The notes under the pieces are model-generated. The model had not been told where the DNA came from, ran no database searches, and saw nothing but the letters and a program-made list of their open reading frames with translations. From Gymnorhina tibicen (lineage: Eukaryota; Chordata; Aves; Passeriformes; Artamidae), in contig VXAZ01002362.1 in assembly GCA_013399875.1 (NCBI GenBank), forward strand, positions 254,456-318,455: 64,000 bases of DNA, read 5' to 3'. Each line of letters opens with the position of its first letter. Positions within the stretch are counted from its first letter, which is position 1. Positions 43,281 through 55,700 of the stretch are shown piece after piece. Made by a program: the position numbers and the translations under genes.

Positions 43281-44935
43281 TTGCTGGAAGAAGTTAAGCG
43301 AGTGGCTCAGCCAGCGCTGGGGAGGGCTGCTGGCAGCACCCCGGCTGGAGCGTGACGTGCCCTTGAAATCCTGTGCCCGGAGGCATCCGGCATCCGAGCG
43401 GTGCCAGCTCCGGCAGCGCGCCCTCCGCCTCCCGGCAGAGCCGGCGAGTTTAATTCCATCCTCGCCACGTCCCGGGGCGGGCGGGGGTGATCCGGGGAGC
43501 GGGGACCGCGGGGCTGTGGCTGCTTTTCCTGCAAAGCCCTCGTGCTGCGGGTTTGTGACACCACGAAATCGTGGTGGGGAGGGGAGGTAAAGGGGTTTGT
43601 CCAGCATCCCGGGAAAAACCTGGAAAGGAAGCTAGGAGCCCGCTGCGGCCGGGGCAGCCCAGCCGTGAAAGCGTTCCGTGGCGCAGGCACGGCAAAGGCG
43701 GGTGTGTGTGAGAGCTGTCAGCCAGGCAGACAGGCCCCAGGCACCTCCCGGGCTGTCACAGCTGCAAATTGTCCAGGAGCAGTCTCTCATGGGATGTAAG
43801 GGGAGGATTTATTGGAGGAAGATGTCGCAGGGATGAAAGGGGGAAAGAGAGGAAACCAGGAGAAATAGCGGTTTGGGTTTGTACTTATTTGTGCAGGAGA
43901 AATCATTTTAAAATGTCCTTTGGTGTGTTGGAGAAGGCAAACAGGCAGTGACAGCCCAGCCACGAGGCTGGAGGAGCCTTCTCTGATGGGAAGACCTTGA
44001 TGTGCAAATTCCCTTCTCCTCCTCACCCTGCAACTCAGGATTTACCTTCGAGAGGGAGCAAAGCGCTTTCCTTTCAACACAAAAACCATGGTTAGTATTT
44101 CCTCTGTGACCTGGGCTTTTTCTTCCCCAGAATGTCTGCGCAGCCCTGGTTGAGCGATGCTCTCCCAGGATGACCTCAGAGATGGACAAGCCCAACCACA
44201 GAGTAGAACAAGGCCAGACCAGCTGAAATTCCCTGCGGGAGGATGTACAAACAGAAGGGGATGAAAAACAGGACCAAAACCCATCCTCATCTTTCTGTGG
44301 GATAACCAGTGGAGTTTGGATGGAGCTGGAGAGCACCAGCTGAGCGCAGGAGCTGTGCTGGAGAGTGGTCAGCCAACTCTCAGCATCAAGAGCTCACCCC
44401 ACATCCTTTGTGTGTGCACACAGCCTGTCCCTCACCACATCACAGCTCTTCTGCGCTTCAAATGTCTGTTCAGGGTTGTGCTCAGTGGCCTCTCAGTGTC
44501 TGACTCAGATGGGATGGAGTAATATTTGGGGTTGATGAGTGAGGAGGGAGTGCAATCTCACTGTCAGGTGGAAAAAGGATTCAGGGCTTGATCCTTCTGC
44601 ATCCCTGATGGTGTCGGGAGAAGGATTAGGAGAAAAAAGGGAGTGTTCAGCTCTTTATCAGCAGACACAATCCAACATTTCCCACCTTACAGTGGTTTGT
44701 TCTGCCTGATCTTGATGCCTACAAGTCTCTCCTGCTGCATCCTGCTGGGACGGAGCTCACTGGGCCCCTCAGAATGCCACGGACCTGCGCCAGCAGGATC
44801 CATTTGTGCTCTCTCCGCATCTCCTGGGAGCATGTTTGAAGGGAGGCGGGTGCATCCCTACTTTCTTGACTGACCTCATGTCCTGTAATTCTATATTATT
44901 TAACTTCTAAGTATTAACTTCTATATTATTATTTC

Positions 44936-45075
44936 CTGCTACAAAATCACAGAAAAAGCTGAGCTGGGAGGGATCCACAAGGATCATGGAGTCCAACCCC
45001 TGACCTTGCACGGGACCATCCCCTGTACCTGAGAGAGGATTGTCCAAACAACACCTCCTCGAGGGAGGACACCTC
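44936..45075 (-). mobile_element. CR1 LINE fragment (diverged)
   Basis: AAAATCACAGAAAAAGCTGA and ATCATGGAGTCCAACCCCTG. Weakly preserved. Confidence 0.7.
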
Positions 45076-46847
45076 CCTCCCTCGGGCCACCGCAGGGGAA
45101 GCCACCGGAGTCTGGCGCTGCTGCTGCTCTTCTTCCTCCTGCTGATGCAAATGAAAAGCGATGCTGTCCCTGTGCTCCAGCCTCCTCTCGGCACCTGCTG
45201 GCAGAGTTCAGGTGGGGAGCTCGCTGAGCGTGCAGTGCTGTGAGCAGGGGCAGAGCCCTGTGTCAGACACCGGTCCTTGTGCCGGGGGAACATGAAATTG
45301 GGCTGCAGAACTGAAACTTTAGTAAAAAACCCCAAACCCACAGTGTGTTCACCCCTGCCTCCTCTCACCCCAGGGCTCTGTTCCCTATGGCTGTGCTGGC
45401 CCTGCTGGGGTGACCAGGTCCGTGCCTCTCCCAGGGGGACTGGCACCTTCTGCACCTTCTCTTCCAAGCCACCTCCTGTTTCTGCAGGCAGAGGTCAGAG
45501 GTTATCAGCTGCTTGCGGGTTGTCTCTGAAATATCCCTTTTCTTTGTGCTGCTCTGCTCTGCTGGGGCTGTGCCTGGGAAATGGTGTCGGAGGCTTTGTT
45601 TTGCCTGCACAGAGACCACAGAGGAAAAGGTTTCAAAAACCTCCCCACACCCTCCGTGGCTGTGCAGCCCTGGGCAGGGGGGGTTCCAGGAGCATCACCC
45701 TTCAGTCACCTCCTGCAGCTGCATCTGTTTGGTGGCCTCTTCCTGGGGACAGGCGTGGACTCCTGCTTGCCAGTCCTGACCCACGGCCGGGATGATGGAG
45801 CTGAGGACCACGGGACCACACCCGTGTGTCTGTCCAAGGTTGGATCCTTCCCCCTTGCTCTTCCTGGGTATCACATAGCTGTGGGCTCCCTCGATGCTGC
45901 TGCTCCAGGATGCCATTATCCCAGAGGTCCCTCTGCGGCCTCCAGCCAGCAGGAGCCAAACCCCTGCAGATTTCAGACACAGAAAAAGGACTTTCACCTT
46001 TCCCACTTGCAAACACTCCAGCAACAGCAGCTCCTTGCACCTGGAAACCTTGGGGAAAACTGTGCTGCTCCTGCCAGGAAAGGGCTGATCTTTGCTGTGT
46101 GGGATCCTCTCCCCAGCATTTCCTGCTGTGCTGGTCCAAGTGGCTTTTTCATTGCAGTTTTCCAAGGTTTTGCCTTTCCTACAGGCTGGAAAATGCCCTT
46201 CTGGCAACCTTGGCTTTGAAGCAGCCCCACGCTGCTGGGTCAGGCTGGCTGTGGTGTTCCTGCAGTGCCCAGCTCTCTTGCAGCAGCTCTGAACGCTCCC
46301 TTGCACGTGTGTTCAATAAAAAAAAAAGCATTAAATATTAAAGGAAAAACCATCATTGCCTGGACTCAGAGCAGATCTTAAAAATGCTACCAGCTCCAAA
46401 ATCCCAACCTTTCCTTGGCTTTGAAAGCTTCTTCCATCTTTTCAGCAGCCTGTGGGGAGCTGAGCAAGGTGTGTGTGAGGAGCAGGGCTGGTGGGCAAAG
46501 TGCCCCTGAAGAAGTTCCCAAAACGAAGCCACGTGGCCCAAAGCAGCAGCCAGGGAAATTCCATAACCCTGTGAACCTGCAGGGGCTGGTGTGTGGAGGG
46601 GAACTGGGAAGAAGCCCTGGAAAATCCCACTTCCGTGCCGGGGCACTGAAAGGTGGTCAGTGAGGGCAGATTGTGTCACCCCAGAGGTGGGGGCACCACG
46701 CAGGGACAGGACAGGTCCCATCCCGCCCCCAGGCACTCGGGATCTGCGGCATCTGCTCCTCGGGGTGGTGCTAGAATCCCCCCAAAAGTGGGGGCCCTGA
46801 GGGGCTTTTTCTCCGCGGGAGAATGGCAATGCCTTGCCTGCTCCCAC

Positions 46848-46881
46848 CCCAATCCCAAACCCAATCCCAAACCCAGTCCCA
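46848..46881. repeat. Short 12-bp repeat (CCCAATCCCAAA), about 3 copies
   Basis: Low-complexity tract of CCCAATCCCAAA units in intergenic DNA. Confidence 0.7.
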
Positions 46882-49800
46882 GGGTGGTGGGATGCTCCAT
46901 GGGATCAGGCGGCAGAGGGGCGTGTGTGCAAAACAAAGCCAATTTTTTAAGGCAAGGAGCCCTTTCCTGGCTGGGCAGGGGGGTAAGAGGGGGTTGCACT
47001 GCAGATTCCCTGACCCCCAAAAGTGAAGGCTTTAGGGAACATCAGTGGGATCATTCAGGCAGGTCCAGCCCAGAGCCTTCCTCTGTGCTAAACATCTTCA
47101 CCAAGCCTCTAAAACCACCAACAGGCTATTTAAAAAAAAAAAATCACTATTCCCAACAGAGCCTTTTCTTTTCCCAAGAGACTCTCGGGGGGCCCTTCCC
47201 TGATCCTGCTGCAGCTGGAACCTGCAGGAATCACCTTCCCGAGCCTCACCTGAGCGTCCCCTCTCGGGCAGCCACGGCTCCGGCAGGCTCAGCCTGGACC
47301 AGCGCGCTGCGAAGCGGTTTCCATAGCGACAGGCACCTGAAAGGCCCCAGCTCCCGGGTGTTCAGGGCAAGGATTTGGGGCGGGGTGTGCTGAGGATGTA
47401 TCCCAGAGCTGGATTGCTGCTGGGGTGCAGAAGGACCCTGGGACAGCTCCACACCTCGTAAATCCCACCTGGCATCGCCTTCCTCGCCCTCCCGGGGGGT
47501 CCCAGCGGGATGCTCAGCTCCTGTAGAAGTCCCGCTGCTGCTGGCCTGGCCCTGCCCACCCCGGGGAGCTGGGGATTGTGGCCAAACTCCCGCGGCTTCC
47601 CCTCCGCCCCCGCTCCCTCCACGGCTTTTTTTGGCTGCCACGTGCCGGCCGCCCCCGCTGCCGGTGGGGATGGTTATTCCGGGCAAGCAGAGCCGTCACA
47701 GGAGGGTGTTCCAGGGCTGTGGTGCTGCCTGGGGGGCAGTGGGGTGCCTAAACACCCTCCTGCTACCCCCAGCATCTCCCCGTGGGGAAATGAAGGGCTG
47801 GGGTTGGGTGACACCCTGGCATCGGCTGCTGTCCCCACAGGGATCCCCTGGAGAGGCTCCCTTCAGCATTCCCGGTGCCAGCAGGGCATTTCCACCTCGT
47901 GTGCCTCACTTGGGTTTCCCTGCCTTAATGGGAACAGGCTTTTGGGGAGGGGAGCGAGGCGAACATCCTTCCCTTCCCCTCGGAGCCGGAGAAGCCTGCG
48001 CGGCCGTCCCCAGGGAGACTCTGCAAATGCGGAGCGGGGGGAGGGAGCGAGGGGGGCACTCCATATGCTGCACCAGCCCTCGGCCCCGGCCTGCCGTCAG
48101 ATGTCTCACACAACAGGAAGCAATAAAACTCTTATTACCAGCCGGCACCTTCCAGCACGGACGAGCCTCCTTCGCCTGCTGGAGAGTGGGATTTTGCCCG
48201 GAATCCCACGTAGAGGTCCCTGTTAACAGGGTTAGGGGGCTGCCATGTTACCAGAGCTCGTTACCAGCTGCAGCAGGGGATGGTGCCAACCCATCACTGG
48301 GATAACCCCGCTGTGATTCCCACACGTCCCCACATCCCTCTGCTGGCTGCTGTCCCCTCTCCCACGGAACCGGCTGTCCCAGCCTCAGGAAGAGCACCAC
48401 AGCAAAAGCAGCCTGGCCAAGGGACTTCCCAGCATCCAAACCCTGCTGTCCTTTTAGCACAGCCCATCCAAACCCGGCAGTTCTGTCTGCTCCGTGTGTT
48501 AGGGAAGAAATGGGAGGGGCGGTGGTTCATGGATTGCTGCGATGTTCACCCTCGGATGGTAATTCCTGCCTGAACTGGAGCATGTCTTCAAGACAGATGT
48601 TCAGCAGTGATTTAAAGGCATCCAGTGGCGGGGATGCAGCACCACCATTGCCCTGCCTGCTTATAGTGGATAATTAGAGCCACATTTCCAAAAACAAGTA
48701 CCTATGGCCGGCCTGGCCAGGCTCCTGCCCCCAGACAGCCAAATCCCTCATGTTTTACCTCTTTTTCCCCGTAGGGGCTGTGTCCATGCGTTTATGGAGA
48801 CACCCAAACCGCTTACACCTCACCCTCTTTTTCCTGCGTGCTCTGTGTCCATGTGCTGACCCTGCCCCACGCTCTGTTTATCCACCACGTTCTCTGGGTA
48901 CACCCTGAGCTTGAAATACCCTGCGCGTTCCTGCCGGCTCTGGCTCTGCCCGTGGCTGCGCTCGGGAGCTCCTTTCCTGCCGCCGGAGTCTCGCTGGCAT
49001 CCTGCGCGCCGGGCGCTGGCTGCGCCGCCTCCAGCCGCGCTCGGAGCCATCGATCTCCCTCTTCCCTCTGCAAACACGGTGCCTGCCTGTGCGACCGTGG
49101 CTCCGGAGCCCCGCTGCCAGCAGAGACCGGGCGCAGGGACGAGGCGCCCGGACGGAAACCTTTAGGAAATCGTATTATTGGTTTTTTACAGCGCTGCGAT
49201 AATTGCTGCTGCAGCCTGCCCTGCACTCAGTGCTCCTCCCGGCGCTGCCAGGGCATTCAGCATCCTGGATCCACGGGGCTGGGGTGGGATCAGCCCCCTC
49301 ACCCCTGCCCGGAGCCGCACATCACAGCAGACCGGCCACATCCTGGCAGTGATCTCTCTCTCGTCTCCTTTGCCCACGGCAAAAACTGAACTTGTGACCC
49401 AGATGTGAGCAGCCTGTTATCTCGTTAGCCAGCCCAGCTTCCCCAGGAGCCTTTTATTAGCAGATAAACCCCCGAAATTCAGCCTGGGTCTCTGAGATGG
49501 GCTGAGAGATTCGCAGGTTAAACAGATATGAGAAGCACAGGTTTGCCCATAATTATTTTCCTGAATATCTGTCGATACTAATTAAAATTGTTTCCCATAA
49601 TTAAATTTAAAACAGCAAGGGAGAGCAAGGGGTCGCTGAAATCCTTTTCTTCTGAATCGCTCAGGGATAAAAGGGGTTTTCAAATCAAATTAGTAAAAAA
49701 ATCCATTCCCATTTTCTCCCCCTGCCTCCAAGGGAGGGACAGACTGTGGGGTGCTTTGGGGCTGCCTGCGGAGCCTGGCTGAAAATGGGGTTTAGGGGGG

Positions 49801-51357
49801 TGCTGGGGCTCAGGGCTGTGGGTCTGCAGGTGGCTGCAAGGAGAATTCAGTGTGGCCCCAAAACCCAGCACAGCCAGTGACACCCCAGTGCTGGATCAGG
49901 CAGGGAATGAAGAACTGGCTGTGCCCTAAATCCCACACGTTGTGCCAGGACAACAAGGACAGTGTTACTCCCGCTCCCCTCCAGGCAAACCCCGCACAGG
50001 GTGAGCTGGTTTGGAGCTCTCGCCCGAAGCTGGGGCTCCTGCTTGCTTTAACTGACCCACAGCTTCATTTACCTGGAGGAAAGGGGTTTGGACACGGCAC
50101 TGCCAGCACTTCTGAGCTTGGCTGGGGGTCCAGGAGGCGCTGGGGGCTGGAGGAGCCATCTCCCTGTGCCCGGCCGCTCCGGGACACCCCTCACATGCAG
50201 GGCATCTCCCCAGGCACCGGAACTGCAGGATTTTGTTTTGTTCTGTGCAGGAACATCTCACAGTCCCGGCACACTCCACTCTGCCCGGAATCACCGGGAT
50301 CCCCTGGAGCCCAGCACCTACAGCACAGCTCTAGGAAGCAGCTCTGAAAACTTGGCCAAGGATCCAGGCAGTGACCCGAGAGCCCTCCCCAGCTCAGGCT
50401 TTCCCTGCCTCCGGACGCAGGGTTTGGCAGCCAAAGCCAGGCTCTTGGGAGCGGCTGCCCGGGACACCCGGAGATCCCTGGGCTGCTGCAAGGTCACCAG
50501 GGCTGGGATGAGGCAGCCGAGGTGAGCTGGACAGGCAGGGCCAGACCGTGGCAGTGGGAGCTGCTGGAAGCTGCAGAACTGTGAGATCCGAAGAGAAAAC
50601 AACAGCCCACGTCTAACGTCTGCCCTCCCCGGGAGGGATTTTGGGACAAATCAGCGAGCTTGTCATTTTTATTTTGGATGGAAGGAGGTGACAGCTCTGC
50701 CTGAGGGACAAAATTCAGCAGCTCCAGGGGACTGGCAAGACCCAGGTATCCCAGGGGGCTGGAAAACCTCTGGCACAGAGGCCTCTTGTGGTGGGGGGAA
50801 ACAGTCCCTGGCCCTCCCCAGACCCCCTCACACTGCTGGGCTTGGCCAAAAGAAGCTGTGCCTAAAACCCAAAGCAGCCCAGCTCTGCCAGGCTGGGGCT
50901 GCTCAGGTCCCCCATGGCTGGAAAAGCAAGGAAAAAGGAGGTTGAGCAAGAGGGGGATCATGAGCAGCTCACCAAAATTAGCCAGGCAAATTTACACCGT
51001 TCAGCTGGAGCGCCTTTGCCAACAGACACGTGGGGATATCCAGAATATCTCAGGATCTGGAGCTGCCTGCGCTCAATTCCCATGGTCCCTCCTTCCCCAG
51101 AGCCTTTCTCAGGCCCGTGGGATGCTGGTGTTGATGGCAGCTGGGACGCTGGCTGCAGCACATGGGGACAGAGGTCCTGCCCTCCCTGGCGCTGCGAGAC
51201 ATCACTGCCTTTAGCTGCTGTAATGGGTTTCTAAAATTAGCTGCACACTCTGCCCTTGGACTCGAGCAGGACATTTCTCAGTTGTTTAATATCAAAAGTC
51301 CAAAAAAATAAAAAAGGAAGCAGAGCACAAAAGCCACCCAGTCAATGCATGGCTAAG

Positions 51358-51363
51358 TTTATT
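51358..51363 (-). promoter_or_regulatory. Candidate CASP poly(A) signal
   Basis: First well-placed minus-strand AATAAA downstream of the CASP stop. Confidence 0.5.
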
Positions 51364-52729
51364 TTATCACTTGTCCAACAGAGCTCGACATCTATTTTAA
51401 GTCATTTATGAGGAGTACAAGTGTGAATAGCTGCAGAAGTTTTGCAATTCCAAGACACCACATACAGCTGCTAAAAAAAGCAAATTTAACCTTCCCAACA
51501 AAGCCTCAACAAGCAGCCCACCCTTCCCCGTGTCATGTTTCCCAGCTACTGATTTCAGGCAGCCAAAGCTCATCTCCCCCAGACCTGAAGCTGATTATTT
51601 TACGAAGAGGGCCCCAGCCATGGCAGCATCACCCCCTCGCTATATCTTGGGGTGCTTCCCTTCCGTTTGGGCTCAGTTTTCCCCATGCCGAGGGGACAGG
51701 TGCAGGTTGGTCCCTCAGGGTTTATCCCTCCCTTCAATTTATGAGTATTTTACATTTTGCCGCCGGCCACAGCTCCTATAAATAAACCCTGGCTGCCCGT
51801 GGCAGATGTGAGGCCTTTCCCTGCCTGCATGCTCTGTTAGAGGCACCGGCTTCCCAGCAACAGGAATGGGAATAAATGAGTCTGCAATGAAATATTAATT
51901 GGGAGCAACGCTCTTCTCCTGTCTACAGAGGGGAATTTTAATTGAGGACCACGTTAACAAGCTAATACCTTCCCTCACCATGTGGTCACAGCAGGAAGGG
52001 GGTGTTGCTGGGACCTGCTCTTTTTAATTGGAGCATCTCCTATCACCTCTGTCTCCCCAAATCAGCCCAAATTAGCAGCCCAGTGTTCATCACCCAGCAA
52101 ACCCAATCACCAGCAATTGCTTGAAAAATCTTGTGGTTTCCTAAGAGTCAGAAACATCTCAGCAAGGGGAGTCTGGAGCATCCCTGTGAGGTCAGGCCTG
52201 ACCAGCAGCACCTCCCTTCATGCCCTTTAAGTCCTAACTATCCCTGACTTTTCCCAAACCGAGGGCTCCAGTTCAAGAAGGGCATCTGCCAGTGCCCAGC
52301 AGCAAGGGCAGGAGATCCCCAGAGCTGGAGCAAAATAGGAATTCCCAAATAGCACAACACCTGAAAATGCAAGTTCAGGAGGTTGCTTTTCCTCCCCAGT
52401 TCTGGCTAGATTTAGCCCGCCCAGTGTTGCACTGGACTTCAAACAGGATGGGAGAGAGATGTGGATCTGGGAGGAGGGGTACCTCTGGTGCTGCATTTCC
52501 CACGTGCTTTGGTAAAGACTGAGCTCTCTGGGACATCAGGAGAGCACAGGAACTGCTGCAGCCCTTCCAGGGCGGGACAATGATTCTCCCTCAGCTGAGG
52601 CTTTTAATTTCGAGGGTGGGAGTGGGGGGGGAAACGCTGCCTTCATCCTACAAAGCAGAAAGCAAAGCTCCGGTAAAGCAGCCGGCAGGAGCGGAGGGGC
52701 AGCTCCTGCTGCGGGGCCGTGTCCAGCTG
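51358..52729 (-). other. CUX1: CASP 3' untranslated region
   Basis: The sequence after the stop runs about 1.37 kb to a minus-strand AATAAA at 51358-51363, followed by a T-rich stretch on the sense strand. No coding signal is seen. Confidence 0.6.
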
Positions 52730-52790
52730 TCACTGCCACATGTCACCCACGTCCCCGTTCTTGTGGAACTCGTGGAGGTGGTCGGCGTAC
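52730..52790 (-). CDS. CUX1: CASP-specific exon 9 (C-terminus and stop)
   Basis: 61 nt, acceptor CTCCCCAG, TGA at 52732-52730. It encodes YADHLHEFHKNGDVGDMWQ, the short tail predicted to lie in the Golgi lumen. Confidence 0.94.
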
Positions 52791-55700
52791 CTGGGGAGAG
52801 GGCAGAGCCACGTTAGCCTGCGGCAAGCTCCGAGGGGCTCCGGCAGCCGAGCGGGAGCCACTCCGATTCCAAGGGGTCATTCCACGAGGATAAGCACCGT
52901 GCTCTGCTCCAGCCGCGGGCAGCAGGGAACCGGAGTCGTGGCACGGGTCTGACCCAGGTCTCCAGGATCGCATTTGCCTTTATCAGGATTCCTCCTGGGC
53001 AAGGACTGCCCGCAGGAAAGGGTTTGGAAGACACCCAACCGAACGCAAGCAGTTGCCCTGTTCCGTCACTTTTTCTCCCCTCCACCCTCCCTGGGTTTAA
53101 AGCCCCATTAACTGGCTTTGTTTCCAGCACCGAGGTGCCCAAAACATCTGCTGCGGACCAGCGAGCCCTGCCCACCAAACAAGCCCCGGGCCGGGCTGGC
53201 CCAGCCTGTCCTCACTCACTTCTTAGCACAGAAGGCGGCGCAGTCCCGACCCACGCTCTCGCTCCAGGCGGTTTTGTAGAGCACCTGCAAGGGAAGGAAG
53301 GAACGGGATCAGCTCTGCTTCCACCTCCATCCCAGCCCCTCCTCACTGCAGTCTGTGCCACTGCCGTGCCAGCCTGGCCCTGCCAGCCCATCCTGGAGAG
53401 GGACTTGTGGCAAGGGCGTGGAGTGACAGGACAAAGGGGAACGGCTTCAAACAGATACAGAGTAGGCTTAGATTGGGTATCACGGAGAAATTCTTCCCTG
53501 TGAGGGTGGGGAGGCCCTGGCACAGGGTGCCCAGGGAAGCTGTGGTTGCTCCATCCCTGGAAGCGCCCAAGGCCAGGCTGGACGGGGCTTGGAGCAGCCT
53601 GGGACAGTGGAAGGTGACCCTGCCCCTGGCAGGGGGTGGCACTGGAGGATCTTTAAGGTCCCTTCCCACCCACACTGTGACCCTGTGATCACCGGCATGG
53701 GGAACCCCGGTGCGTTGCAGGGGTTGCCCTCAGGATGGTCAGGATGACCTTTCCCAGTGGGTTATTTTTACTGGGACAGCTCTGCCATGACTGTGGTGGT
53801 TCGGGGCCAGGCTCAGGGCTGCACATGGATGGAGATGTATTTTTGGAACAGGCTTAAGGAAGGTCCAGAGCCGAGGTCTGAGAAGGCAGGAGGCAGTGCT
53901 GGGGTTTGGGAAGAGGGAGCAGCCCTCCCATCCCCGACTGATTCGTTCAAGCCCTGGGGACTTGTAAGCTGTTATCACCAGGGAATCACCCTAACCACAC
54001 GAACACCCACCAGCAGGCCTCCAAACCAGGGATAACTGAAGTCTCCCAGGGTAAGGGGCAGAGATATCACTCCCGCTGTGGGCATGGAGGAGCAGGGGCT
54101 TCCTCCAGCCCCCTGTGGCACACAGTTTGTGCCCAGCCCAGGCAGGGCTGGGTGCTGGATTTCAGGCCCTTTTGTGTCTGGATGATGTGAGATCATTCCA
54201 GCCATGTAATATTTATGAATTTTCCTTTTTTTTTTTTTAAATTTTTTTTTAGGTTAGAGCTTTAAAGTTTAATGATGTTTAACTTTTTATTTCCTTTGCT
54301 CCTTTCCTCACCAAAATAACTTTGAGAGCAGGACAGAAATATTGTTCTGATTTGGCTTTCATCTTGTTTCCTCGTTTAATTATTGATGATTTGTTTGGCC
54401 TTTTTTTTCCTCCCTGAAATGACAAATAAACTCCCAGAAACTGTGCAAGGATACAGGAGGAGTTTGCACTGTGACAACTCCCAGGAGATTCGGGCTGGCT
54501 CAAGCCTCTGTTCCTACCAAATCTTTGTTTTCCGCTTTCAACTCTAATGTAGAGTTGGGGAAACTTGAAAACTGGAGAAAAACAGAGCCACAGGGCAGGT
54601 CAGGAGCATGGGGAGAGCCAGAGCTCATGCCTGGAGAGGCAGCACATGAGCTCCACTGAGCAGGAGGTTAAGGATGCACCCAGGAATAGGAAAGTGGAAC
54701 TGCACATGGTCTAGAACCAGGCAGTGTGGGCTCAGGGGGATGTATTTAATTCCTAAAATCACTTGTGGTATTGGGTTCATAATAATTAACCTAAATTTTG
54801 CTCCCCAGAGCAGAGGGCTTGCGTGGGAATACCCAAACTCCGTGTGAGCTCCTGGCACGGCGGCACCACGGTCCCATGGCTGCTCCCAGGAGCAACACGA
54901 ACTCACAGAGAGCTTCCAGCTCCTGCCCTTGGGAAAGCCTGGGCCCACCCAGGGTGGGATTCCCACCCCATGGAGCCGGGGGGGATATTCCTTGGCATAT
55001 CCATGTCCCTGCTGAGTCCCGCTGCTCTTGCTCCTGGCCCTGCTGTGCCTCCAGAGCCACTGACACAGCAGCTGCAACCCTCTCGCTCAGCACAGCGTCT
55101 TAAACCAGCCCAAATTCCCCCTGGAGGGGATGATAGCAGATGTTTCATCACAGTGCCCGCCCCCTGTGGCCCCCACACTCACCAGGAAGACGAGGCAGTG
55201 CAGGAACAGGGTGTAGAAGAAGGCCACGGTCCGAGCGGTCTTGTTGGACAGGATGAGCCGCCCCTGCAGAGGAGCAGAATGGAAAATCCCATTTCAGTGT
55301 GGCTCAGTGGAAACCAGCTCTCCTCAAACAGCCTTGGAGAGAGCCTGGCCAGGACTGGGAGCCCGTTCCTGCCAGACCCCACACAAACACGCAGCGAGGT
55401 GGTGTTTGCCACCCACCTGTGCCCACCTCCGAGCGGGGACGCTCCTTCAAAGTGGCTGCACAAGTGCCTACGTTCTCAGCCCAAACTTGCCCAAATCGAG
55501 GTGGATTCAGGGCTGCCAGCTGTGGGCTTGCCCCCACTGAAAACTCCTCTGGGGCTTTATCTGGGTTGCTTTAGCCCAGCTCTCTCCAGCGGCTCTCCCC
55601 GCTCCTGCTGTGCCAGCCCTGCCTCAGTGCCTGCTCCGCAGAGAAACCCCGGCAGTAATTAAGTCTTGCACATTTTTAATTCATGAGCTCGAACAACTTG

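Larger units (their letters stand above)
40761..51340. other. SH2B2-CUX1 intergenic region
   Basis: About 10.6 kb with no supportable coding exon. It holds CR1 pieces (41806-41945 and 44936-45075), an A23 tract (43258-43280), CpG-rich patches (43310-43700, 47250-47700, 48930-49160) and AT-rich blocks with homeodomain-type words (49400-49620). Open frames of 100-250 codons are GC-driven, overlap each other on both strands and show no recognisable domain. Confidence 0.7.

Noticed and set aside
46653..47393. 246-codon plus-strand frame in the intergenic region
   Set aside because: Low-complexity GC-rich sequence with no domain, no conserved start context and no splice partners.
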